DNA of 64,000 bases, taken from NCBI GenBank assembly GCA_039654915.1, contig CM077596.1, positions 48,854,501 through 48,918,500 of the forward strand. The letters run 5' to 3'. Position 1 is the first letter of the stretch; every line of letters begins with the position of its first letter. This stretch comes from Aquilaria yunnanensis. Lineage: Eukaryota; Streptophyta; Magnoliopsida; Malvales; Thymelaeaceae. The notes under the pieces were generated by a model, which ran no database searches, was not told the origin of the DNA, and was given only the letters and a program-made list of their open reading frames with translations. Of this stretch, positions 33,766-44,668 are shown one piece after another. The position numbers were made by a program, and so were the translations under genes.

Positions 33766-35426
33766 GGGTAAACAGAACCTGTTGTCCTTAAACTAAGACC
33801 CATGTTTCGGATTTATCCTGGAGCTACAAAACATTACACCATTTATCCTTTAACTATGAAAAATGTTACACCAATCATCTACTATTAATTGCAAGCCCAA
33901 AAATCGATGAAAAACAACATAAAAACTAGTTTTAACCCTAAAAAACCTTCCATTTGTCATAGAAAGCTCAAAACTTTTATATCTTACAATAAAACCACCG
34001 TCCTGTCATGACTTTCACCTCTGCCCCTCCACCCCTCATGACCTTCACCTCTGCTATGACCAGCCCTAATCTGCCACTCTCATGTCCTTATCTCGCTGCC
34101 GGCATGCATGTTGCAACCACCACTAATAATTAATCAATGGACAAAGGGGAACAAAAGGCTAAGACCCTCAGTGCAATAATGCGGCTTCTTTCTTCATTGG
34201 TCGTCATCGATCGTCATTGTCTTCTGTTGCCATCTCGTCACTATGGAATTAAATACTGTGATATATCGCTTACCACGGGTAAGCAGTATGCGGTACAAAT
34301 GTTTTCACATTTTATCATTTTTTCATACGAAATACATAGTATACTATGGTATTTCATGATATTTTGCATACCTATAACTTTTTATATACATTTTATCTAA
34401 AAATTGCGAATACCACAAATACCATGAGGTACATATTACGATATTCTATTTTTTGTTGACATGCACGAGATATTTTTTTGGTCATTTTAAATCAAAATAT
34501 CATACATAAATACATAAAATAGTAAAATATAATTAATACACATATTTTAACATAAATATTTATTTTTATTTTTTTTAACTTTAACTTTTGCTTTTGCTTT
34601 CTTTTTTTGGGGTATTAGAAAATGTATTGTTATTATTAAAGTATTGTTTCTTTTTTTTCTCTTGTATCAATAATTAGTTTTTTTTGCTGAGAAATATTTG
34701 TTTTGCTCTCTATATAATATTTTTTATGTTTTTTTGTATAACAAATATCCTTTATCATAAATATTTTATTTATATTTGATAAATTAGGATGAGAAAAATT
34801 AGAATACATATAAAGATGTGCAAAAAATTTATTTAATTTCTTTCATCTTAAAATAATATTCTAACATTTTTTTCCAAAAGGTAATGATATGCGATACAAT
34901 ATACCTTAAAAATATGAAAAGTGGTATACCTAACAGTAACGATATTTAACACTTTCCTTGTTGCACTCTCCCATCAATTAAGCATCCTCTTCCATAGTGC
35001 TCTCCCGTCACACTCCGATCTTACCCATCGTCGTCCTCTATTGTCACTTCCCTTCGATCCCATTTGGACATCTCCCTTCAATCGCACTCCAACATCTTCA
35101 TTTTTCTTTGATCGCGCACTACCGAAGGAATACGACAATTTAAAATTGCACTCCACTAGATAAAGATGATCATGTACCGCCGGAGGAGTCATCGAGGAAG
35201 GAGGGCAGTTAGGAGAAGGTGGTTTTATTGTAATATGTAAAAATTTTGAGATTTCTTAGACAAATGGAAGGTTTTCAGGGGTAAAAACTAGATTTTACGT
35301 TTTTTCCGTCCATTTTAACAATTGCAGTTAACAGCAAGACAACTAGTGTAACATTTTCATAGTTAAAGGATAAATGGTGTAATGTTTTGTAGTTCCAGGA
35401 TGAATTCGAATGGGTGCTTTTTACTC
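33766..35426. mobile_element. Non-autonomous Mutator-like element with long TIRs
   Basis: 1661 bp flanked by a 9-bp target duplication, TTTCAAGTC (33757-33765) and TTTCAGGTC (35427-35435), differing at one site. Termini pair as GGGTAAACAGAACC and, on the other strand, GAGTAAAAAGCACC. The inverted repeats extend about 200 bp inward, including CCTGGAGCTACAAAACATTA with its complement at about 35345-35400. Removing it restores the LINE frame (YF-stop-MISGLKENM). No transposase; internal small frames are not recognised. Confidence 0.85.
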
Positions 35427-36588
35427 TTTCAGGTCTAAAGGAAAATATGAGTAAGGCTAGACTATTTGGTGCTAGGGTGGAAAATTCTCAAGTTGATAGA
35501 ATGGGAGCTATTATTGGATGTAAACTAGGTAATTTTTCATGTGGTTATATGGGGTAATTGGTTGGAAAAATTTTGAGGAATGAAGCTTCTAGTTAAGAGG
35601 TGGTTAATAGGTTCAAAAAGAAACTTTATATTTGGGATGCGAAATCCTTGTTAGTTGGAGGAAGTTATACTCTATTAAAGTCTATTTTAGGGAGCCTCCT
35701 GCTATATATTTTTTCCTTTTTTCATGCCCCAAATTGTGCGATAAAAAAAATAGGGTTTGAGAAAAAAAAATTTCTCTGGGAAATAGGGAAAGTACATGCA
35801 TTTCTTGGGTAGACTAGGGTAAAGTTCTGGCTAGTGAGATGGTGGGAGGTTTGAATGTGGGTAGTTTGAAATGGAAGAACTGGGCTTTGCTAGGAAAATG
35901 GTGGTGGAGAATTATGAGTAAGGATGAGGCATTGTGGAGGCAAATGATTGTGAGTATTTATTGCAGGGGGTGTTAGATAAGGGTGTGATAGGAAGGTTGG
36001 GATCGGTTTGAGGGGTGAAGAGTGAAGATAGGGTAGGAGATAAAGAAATTTGGGGTGATATTGCCAATCTCCTTTAAATGGAAAGATAGGAAAATGAGAG
36101 AAGGTGAAGTCTTTGAGTGATAGATGGGCTGGCAACTTCATAATTAAAAAATAAGTTTCATAGATTATTTAGATTAGAATGCCATTCAGAGTGCTAGATT
36201 CTGAAAAATGGGGTGTAGGACGGGGGGCTGGGTATGGCAGTGGAGTTTGAGGAGAAGACCGAGGGCGGGGAGATGGCTGAATTGGAGGAGTTCAAAAATA
36301 TATTATGTTATTTGTAGGTTTTACGTTTGAAGGAGGAAGAATGCTGCTGGTTGCTTGAACAACGGGGGAATTCACAATAAAACAACTGAAGAAGCAAATT
36401 GAAGATGTTCTGCTAGACATCCAATCAACAACAGGTTAAGAATGCTAGAATAAGCGTGTTCCTATAAAGGTTAACGTGTTCATATAGTGGGCAATCCAAG
36501 ATAGATTACCTACATGATAAGCTTTGAAGTTGAGAAGAGTTCAAATTGAAGATTAGAGGTGCCCGAATTATCACTTGGGTGTTGAAGA

Positions 36589-37700
36589 TTGGGATGGGCA
36601 TGGAGCTCTGGTCTAATCCACTTTAGTGGAGCGGGCTTTTGTAATGATCCACAACAGTTGGAAAGGGTGGATCACGATCCACTTTGATATTTTGAATAGC
36701 GAGATGGGTTTTTAGCTCAACTGGTGCTCTATGGAGCACCGAAATTGTTTTCACCGTTTGCATTTAACTGATGAACGTTCCACTCAATTTTGCTAAAACA
36801 TTACGCACAGCTATCCACGAATGGCGTCGGCGGAGCCTGGGGTGGCGCAACTTCACATGCCCTTGCAGCTAACAAGTACCCCATCGGCCATTCGTTGGCA
36901 CAAGTTTCTTACCCCTAGAACTCCAACTTGAAACAAATCAAGAGAAAATTATTACCATCAACACACCAAAACCAATAACTGTTTATAAAATGAAAATTGT
37001 ACCTGACCTTTTGGTCTCTGAGACTAGGAGAATAGTACAACTAAAACAAAAATTAAAACCAACCACTAAAACTGCAATCAAATAGTGCAATTCCACATAG
37101 AAAAACTCTGAACAAAAATAAAAAATCCAATTATCAACCACCATCATACTTTTTTCTTACTCAAGATTTTCACAGCAACCAAACAAACACTTCGGTCTTG
37201 AAAATTGAAGTAAAACAATTCAAGATCTTGAAACTGACCAGGAATTAGGAACCCGTCGATGAACTGAAGCAACGGATTCTTCTATTCCCAGCAACCAGAA
37301 CTATTCACAGTGAGTCGATCAAAACAGAGCGAAGAAGAAGCAACGAGAACGAGAGAGAGGGAGGGGAGACAGAGAGAAATATTTGAATTCTCCGAAGAAA
37401 ACTATAAGAGTGAAAAAAATTCAAAGCAATTCAAGCGCAGCAAGCTTTTTAAATTTTTTTATTTCTTTTATAGTAAAATTTTTCTAATGAATACTAAAAA
37501 TAAAAATTGAGAAAAATATATTTATATTTAAAAACACATCTTAACATTTTTTTGTCACTATAAAAAAATATTTATTGTGTGGAGCGAATCATAAATTGAT
37601 CCATAGAGAAGTGGAGTGGATCATAAATCATCCATTTCATCTGTGGAGCAAAAGTGGATCACTCAATGGAGCAGGTTGACATGCTCCAAGCCCATCCCTA
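36589..37700. mobile_element. Non-autonomous hAT element
   Basis: 1112 bp with TIRs TTGGGATGGGC at the left and GCCCATCCCTA at the right. It has an 8-bp target duplication, GTTGAAGA (36581-36588) and GTTGAAAA (37701-37708). Subterminal GGATCACTC/GTGGAGC words recur at both ends. It contains no transposase. It sits in the LINE. Confidence 0.85.
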
Positions 37701-38232
37701 GTTGAAAACCCTAATTAACCATTAGTAAGGTGTCCCTGTGCAAACAAAGTTTGGAGAAGGGATAAAAAAAAGTGGCAATTAAAATTGCCGGCAGCATTTG
37801 ATCTATTGGAGAGATTAAGATGTAAACCTACTGTGCAAATAGTCCAAAAGCAACTGCATGTATGGGAAGCTATGGCACATACAACGGCATGGGCAATATG
37901 GAACAGCAGGAACAAAAATGTCTTCCAAGCCTAGTTTAATGTTGCGTGGATCTGTTTTGACGTACAGAAAGTATCTTATCCATGATTTATGAATAAAAGA
38001 AAATGTATTAACTGTAGCTAGAAAGAATGTTATCAAAATCCCTTATTGGCAGTTAGAAATTGTTTAACCTAAAGGCTGTATACAGGGGATGGAAACTCTA
38101 GCTTCCTGCTGGAGGCTTTACTACATGTTTTTTTTGTTTTTATTAATACATCATATTGTGATTTACTGTTAAAAAAATACAAGTCATCAAGTCTAGCTCT
38201 AATTTTGGATCCTTAAAAAACCAGCGGGTCTA

Positions 38233-39326
38233 CTAAGATGTTGAAGAAAAGGTACAATCTGGTTGTGCCTTTTGAGGAGAAGACAAGTAAGGTTTCGGTG
38301 GAATCTGCAAGACATCTACACTTCCTTCCAACATTTCAATCACCTTACTCATAGACGGCCGATCAGATGGATTTGTTTGTATGCACCATAGTCCAACTAT
38401 CATCATTTTTCTGGCAATCTTTGATTCCTCAAATGTTATAGTACCTTGTAGTTTAAACTCACCTTCAAGCTCAAGTTGCTGATAAATCCAAGTTGGGAAG
38501 TAGACCTCACTAGTATGGCTAACACCAACATCTATGTTCTTCCTTCCTCCGGCCATCTCTAGAACCATCATCCCGTAGCTATAGACATCTGATTTGTGTG
38601 AAATGTTGCCAAAGGTTCTGCTGAACACTTCTGGTGCTATGTACCCCATGGTCCCCCTTGCATCCAACAATGACACAATACTTTCTCTCCTAGTACAAAG
38701 CTTTGCAAGGCCAAAGTCAGAGATTTTCGGACACAAGTTCTCATCAAGCAAAATGTTGTGAGGCTTGATGTCAAAATGTACAATCCTTGTGTTGCACCCA
38801 TTGTGCAAGTATTCAAGTCCTTTTGCAATTCCAATGGCAATACGGTATAGAATCTCCCAACCTAATATGAGATTTCCCTCCAAAGTCATTTTCTTTCCAT
38901 TGTAAATGAACTTGTCGAGTGATCCATTAGGCATGAACTCATAAATCAGAGCTCTTTTCTTGGCCTCCAAACAGAATCCTAGTAGAGTCACAACATTAAT
39001 GTGGGAAGTTCTACTAATGCTAGCGACCTCATTGATGAAGTCTTGACCATTCCCTTTGGACACATTAAGAATTTTTACAGCCACATGACGACCATCTGGA
39101 AGCTTTCCTTTGTACACAGCTCCATAGCCTCCTTGCCCTAGTTTTTCGTTCAATGATTTTGTAATTTTTTTTACTTCTGAGAAGCTAAACCGTTTGGGAG
39201 TAGAAGTTGCTTGACGTGTGATGAATGCCTCAATTTCCCAATATGAATTATGCATCATCTTCTTCAGAAAGCAATAGACTAACAGGAGCGTAAGTGATGT
39301 TGCAAGTGTAACAACAATTATAGCAC
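38233..39326 (-). CDS. LRK10L/Lr10-type receptor-like kinase, transmembrane and kinase exon
   Basis: One long 3' exon starting after the acceptor TTGACTTCCCAG (39327-39338 on +). It codes a transmembrane helix ([20 protein letters not shown]), a juxtamembrane stretch and a complete Ser/Thr kinase. The kinase shows [11 protein letters not shown] (P loop), VAVK lysine, Glu in [18 protein letters not shown] (catalytic loop with Phe in place of Arg, a non-RD kinase typical of this subfamily), [15 protein letters not shown] and [12 protein letters not shown]. The frame is open to its stop at 38233 with no visible damage. The Cys-rich ectodomain (GUB_WAK) expected in a 5' exon was not found in the next 5 kb. 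The gene may be an orphan kinase or have a distant first exon. It probably acts at the plasma membrane in defence signalling, by family analogy. Confidence 0.88.
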
Positions 39327-40733
39327 CTGGGAAGTCAATTGAATCCAAACAACCATCCAGTTTTCAGATATATGTTGTGAAGAGAAGAAGATAACTTTAA
39401 CTTTATTATAACAGTAAAAGATTTTCAATGACTTTGAGAATGGTGTTTACCCCCGAGCCGCTTGAGGTGAGAGAACTGGGAGCCTGCAACATGAAATCCA
39501 TTATTGGCTCGTTAGCTAATGAAAATATAAAGCCGTAAAATCTAAAAGGGTAATGTTAAACATACTAAAACTTATGTGTTTTTGTGCCTACTCTCATAAA
39601 CATACTAAATTCTGAACAGCATACTTTAAATGGGTGGATATGCCGATGAGGCTGCTGTCAGCATAGTACGTAACCGGTTAAAATAATTTTTTTTGCACCT
39701 ACTCTCATAATAACTTATGGGAAAAAAAAAGTGGAAAACAAATGCTTTATGGAGAAAATTAATTTTCTTAAACTATACTTATTAATTTTGAAAAAAGAGA
39801 CTAGAATGTATTTTCCCTAAAAAATTTGTGAGATCAAATTAAAAAGTGATTATTAAAAAATATTCTGATACATAGTGATTATATGCTCAAGTTGTCTACA
39901 CTTTAAGAAGCCAAAAACTACTTTTAATACTTCTTTTTCAAAAAGAAAAATATATTTTTATCCTTTTTGTAATGCTTTTTTTTTTTATTCTTTTAAGCTG
40001 GTTAAGAGGAAAAATCATTAAAAAATAATTAATGTTCTTAAAAAAATATGACTCAAGTGATTATTGATTAAGTAAAGTACTAACTTTCAAATGACATTGA
40101 ATAAGAAGAAAACAAAATTGAGAATAATTAATTAGTTAATCAATTGAATAAGTTAAAACTAAGATAGCCATGTCCCTTCAAGAACATTTTCTTGTGCTAG
40201 CCGGTCAACTATAAGAGTATCTTGTAGTACATGTCATTAGTGAAATATGGTAAAACACAAAGCTTTTTTAACAAAGACGATTAGAGGAATATGCTAAAGT
40301 ATTGTTAATTAGCAACATTTATTTGGTAAGTGAATAATGTCAAGGCTACAAATCGATCATTAGAGGAAAGGGGTTATACAAAGACAATATATGTGGTAGA
40401 TTTAAGTAGAATTAAATATAGAATATCTACTTAAAGATAGTGCTAATTACAATTATTAGGTGAAATCATATACTTTGTCCTTTCCACACACTTTGGCTTC
40501 TGAACTTAGGGAGAAAAGAGTGTTTTATATAAAATATTGATAATTTAAATTGTTATATAATTGTGAAACTATTATTAAATATATAGTTTGAATTTTGACG
40601 GGAGATAAGTACTATATAATTTAAATCAAAATCTAAAGGCCAATTCATTTTAACTTAAATTAATTTAATTCAAAATAATTTATTTTTATTTTACATCACT
40701 TTTTATTAGAAATTAGTTTTATTTAAAAGTATA
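39327..40733 (-). other. Upstream region of the kinase, possible small exon
   Basis: At 39456-39488 (minus) a 33-nt segment beginning GCTCCCAGTTCTCTCACC sits between a TTGCAG acceptor and a GTAAAC donor, and its phase can be joined to the kinase exon. Lr10-type genes often have such a short exon before the membrane segment. The rest is AT-rich without a recognised ectodomain. Confidence 0.35.
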
Positions 40734-41031
40734 TACTACCTCCGTCCCAGTTTACTTGAAACATATTTCTTTTTGGAAAGTCCCAAAAAGGTTGAAACGT
40801 TTCCTCTTTTGAAAAAGTGTAAACAATTAAATAATCTTTTTACACAAAACCCAATAAAAACTCTTTTTTTAATATTCACTCAATCTCTCACTGATCAAAA
40901 CCCAAAAAATGATTTTTTCTTTTTTAATCATTATTTAAATTTTTACTACATAAAAAATTAACACAAATTACATACACCTTAATCTCCGTGTCCAGATAAA
41001 TATTTCATCTAATTTGGAACGGAGATAGTAT
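40734..41031. mobile_element. Stowaway-like MITE
   Basis: About 298 bp with termini TACTACCTCCGTCCCAGTTT and, on the other strand, ATACTATCTCCGTTCCAAAT, flanked by TA. The CTCCGTCCC terminus is typical of Tc1/mariner-type Stowaway MITEs in plants. Confidence 0.75.
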
Positions 41032-41614
41032 TATGTAAGTGTAATAATTCTTTCAAAATAAATTTTTATGAATTTGACAACAAGAAGTAGTAAATTATCG
41101 TGGTTCAAAGAAGTGAGATGACACATGTCCCCAGAAATTCTGATGGACTAGCGCCGTCATTCAGAAATCGGATAACTGCATAGTAATCAACAAGTTCTGG
41201 CACTTCCATGACCCAACGAACGCCCATTCTCCATTGACTCAAAACAAATCAGAACCACGCAGCACTAAACCAACATATATGCGCCCCTTTTATTCCCATT
41301 GCCATTAACCAAAGTGCCCAAACAAATCAACAAGGTCACAGATTTTCGGAGCCTCCAAACCGAACTTTGTCGGAAAGCAATAAAAGAAGAAAAAATAGAA
41401 ATAGAAAGAAGAAAAACCCGAACTTGTAAATGGCAATTCAAATGGTACAAGCCGAGCTGGAAGTGATTAGGGAGCTGTGGAAAAGATGAAAGCTTGGAGC
41501 TGTGGCGTTTGAGTGGATGGGGGAGAGATTAAAAAAAAAGCCTTTGCCAGTCAAAAATAGCTGTGTCATAAAGCTGTCTAAATATGGGAGAAAGACCAAA
41601 AGAGAGTGAGAAGG
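41032..41614 (-). other. Unassigned sequence with a short unknown minus-strand frame
   Basis: A minus-strand frame near 41100-41245 reads WRMGVRWVMEVPELVDYYAV without a recognised domain. Nothing else to report. Confidence 0.3.
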
Positions 41615-42840
41615 AGGCGAATCCATATTTTTGTCCTATTGTATCAAATGCCTACACTTATCCCCTTGAAATTAATTTCGTTATTTACTGTCAACACAAA
41701 AAATGGAAAATATCTAAGTTTGCCCTCACAGGCTCATAGCCTTCACCCACATAGGCTTTACCTCCTAATTTCTGCATCTAAACAAAAACAAAACCATGAC
41801 CAAAAACAAAATCTCGATTATCTTCTCTTCTGGAGAAGTAAAGTGACCCAAACAAGGACCAAATCAATCAGAAGATTCTCTTCTCTGGAAAAGTAAACCC
41901 AAACAAGGAATAAAACAATCCTCTGATTTCCCCGAATCAACTGAATACAAGAAGAATCCACCGAATTAACCGAATACCAGAAGAATCGGGCTAATTAGCG
42001 CTGCTACATCTTTTTCTTCAAAGGAAGAATCGTGAAATTCTTCCGGTGGGACTAGGCGGCGCTGCTGCTGTCGTCTCTCTGGATGAATCGTCGGATGAAT
42101 CATTGTCTTCTCCAATCGAGATCAGCAGAAGAATTTCAAGATTCGGATGGATTTGAGATGGAGAAGTTGACTGTTGCTTTCCGATGTCGCCTGGGAGAAG
42201 TCAAGCAAACCGGACCCAGAGGTGGCTCAGTCGTGGGCCATATTAGATCGACTCGAATCCCTCTGCCCTGCCTCAATCACTGCCTTGGACACCGATGTTT
42301 GCCAATCCTTCAATCTGTAATTGGGCTGATAACAAGTGACTACGTGAAATTGAGATTTGAGATTCGAAATCGAATCTGTGAATTCAAAATCTTTGTCGTG
42401 GGCCACAACTCCGTGAGGGGGCATTCCATCGTGAGTTTCGGAATTGAAGGAGAGTAGGGAGACGGAGGCGGAGAGGAGAGAGAAGAGGAAGGATAAAGAT
42501 GGAGGGAAGAGGAAAGGAGGGAGGACAGAGGCCGGTGACCAGTTTGCTCGATCCGGTGTGGCGGAGAGAGAGGTGCTGAGATTGAGGACAGGCTGAGACT
42601 GAATTTTTCAGGAAGAACAGAAATGGGCAGACTATGGCGTTTAGTGGTTGAGAAAATAGAATTGTAAAGTTTGGGGGCAAAGTCTTTAATGAAGAAGGCT
42701 AGGATGGCGAATTCGAGTATTTTCTTTTTTTCTTAACAGTCATTAATGGATTTAGCTTTAGATGGAGTAATTATAGGCATTTGAAATAAGAGGGACACAT
42801 ATGTAGGTTAAGGTATACCTCTAGAAGATCTAGGTAATTT
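41615..42840. mobile_element. Long-TIR element carrying unique internal DNA (Pack-MULE-like)
   Basis: The left arm has TCAAATGCCTACACTTATCC, then ATTTACTGTC. The right arm, read on the other strand, has TCAAATGCCTATAATTACTC, then ATGACTGTTAAG. These imperfect inverted arms of over 100 bp enclose about 0.9 kb of GC-richer, non-repetitive DNA (41890-42660) with frames on both strands (for example 42083-42457 +) but no known domain. Exact ends and target duplication were not resolved. The layout fits a Mutator-like element that has picked up host sequence. Confidence 0.45.
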
Positions 42841-44668
42841 TCCCAAAAGTTAACTAGTACAATTATTTATTTTTTAAATGAATGTAAGAATTGTAAATGA
42901 AATAGTAAATCTGACTAAAGGAATAATATTTTTTTGGACAAAAGAAATAACAAAATAAACAATTATGAGACAACAATGTGAACTAAAAAAACATTAATCT
43001 CAAGTTAGAACATCAATTTCAATTAAATGAACAACAAACCAGATAAAATGAATAGCATTATCAACTAAAAGATCATCAATTTGTTGTCATTCTATTCAAC
43101 GAAAAAATTTTGTTTCACTATATAAATTTGTTGCTTCACTCACATAAACTTGTTATTGTGTAATATGCTATTTACTTCATAAGAAATACTGTTCAGTAAA
43201 TAATGTTATTTCTTTTAGTAAGAAGTGTCATTCTATTAATACAAATGTGTTGTTCTATAATATGTTTTTCACTGTGTAAGAAATGTTATTCTATAAATAA
43301 TGTTGTTCCTCTCTATAAGAAATGTTATTCTATTTATATAAATGTGTTGTTATATAAAAGGTTGTTCATTTCATAAGAAATGTTGTTCAGTTGCGATAAT
43401 AATATTGTAAAAAATATTATTCATTACATAAGATGTGTTGTTCATTTTGAAAGATCTATTGTTCAAGATATAGTGGCAGTCCAATAAAAATTGTTATTCA
43501 TTTTGTAAGATGTTATATCCAAGATGCGCTGATATTTTTGTAAATAAGGTAAAGCTTAAGAGTAGTGTGTTGAACCAATGTAGCATATAGCTACTCTAAA
43601 AGAATGTCACATATAGAGGAAAAGTATATATTTCTAAAACAGATAGTAGAAGGCAAAACATAATTTCACTCAAATCTCAAAAGGCAAACTATAATTATCC
43701 CCTAAATTTAACACATAAATTTGGTGATTGTGTTCTGTTGTAAAAAAAGTAACATGTTGAAATCAAATATCATGAAGAACTAAAACGTTGTCTTGATTCA
43801 ATTTTTATAATATTAGGCAAAAAATCCTTAAATAATAATCAAACTATCTGGGAATTATATTATAGTAATTTTCAGTTATTTAGTATTATTTTACAAATAA
43901 CTGACATTCAAAAAATTAATATTTTGCAGTTACAAAGAAGAAAAATTAATAATTTAAAGTTTCTATTAATTTTAGATAATATTGAACAAAAAAATTAGTG
44001 TTACATACTTATTATACGATTTAAATAAAATTTTCAAAAATTATTATCAGATAGTGTAAGAAAAACAAAGAAGTGTAAGTTTTCAAACCTTAGATTTATA
44101 ACTACAAAATCTACCGTGTTTAGGCTAATGCAAGGTTATTATAATTGAGTTTCTACCTATAGTCGTTTTATTTTGTCTACAACCATAAAATCGTAAACAG
44201 TCTTAGATTTGTAAAATTTTATAAAAAAAATATAATAATCTAAATTATCGTAGTAAGTTCATATTACACAATATTTTCACTTAGTAGTACTCTAACACCA
44301 TAAAAAAAAAGTGTCCTGCTAAAGACATATAATTCAAGAAAAATAATTTCTACAATCTATAGTGTATTATTTGAGTGGTAAAACTTATTTATGTGAACAC
44401 TTCTACCATCATTGGCATTTTTTTATCTATATTCACGTTCACATAATTTTGATAACCAAGGTTATCAAGTAATGGAAAGCGATCAAGTCCATAAAGAGAA
44501 CTCAAGAAAAAAATGAGATGCGAAGTGTTTTATTTTTTATTTATAGTTAATTTTTTTTTCATTTTAATTCTAAATGAGTTGAGTTTGATTTTATAAAGGT
44601 TGATTTGGGTAATAGAGTTACATCTTTTTCACTTTCTATCATTTTTCAGTCCAATTTCGATAAATTTA
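42841..44668. other. AT-rich spacer with a degenerate short repeat
   Basis: No gene. At 43080-43510 a degenerate array repeats words such as AAGAAATGTTATTC, ATAAATGTGTTGTT and TTGTTCATTTTGTAAG at about 30-60 bp intervals. The rest is plain AT-rich DNA. Confidence 0.5.

Larger units (their letters stand above)
33512..38180 (+). mobile_element. LINE (non-LTR) remnant, interrupted twice
   Basis: Three pieces: 33512-33756, 35427-36588 and 37701-38180. The first codes a reverse-transcriptase block, MSSFLFLLVVKALN then ISHLQYANYILF, where the catalytic Ala-Asp-Asp is lost. The second reads on in the same sense with ISGLKENMSKARLFG and the RFKKKLYIWDAKSLLVGG block, and NKRVPIKVNVFI of the C-terminal zinc-binding reverse-transcriptase domain. 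The third has AIWNSRNKNVFQ and ends near a short A-run at about 38174. Stops throughout. No 5' end or ORF1 seen. Confidence 0.8.

Noticed and set aside
34250..34950. Additional small inverted-repeat element nested in the Mutator-like element
   Set aside because: TTAAATA-type ends and short GGTATAC-like words hint at pairing, but the arms are too weak and no target duplication was found.
39346..39348. Kinase translation start at the TTG at 39348
   Set aside because: There is no ATG, and a good splice acceptor (CTTCCCAG) lies just inside the frame, so the codons before 39326 are intron.
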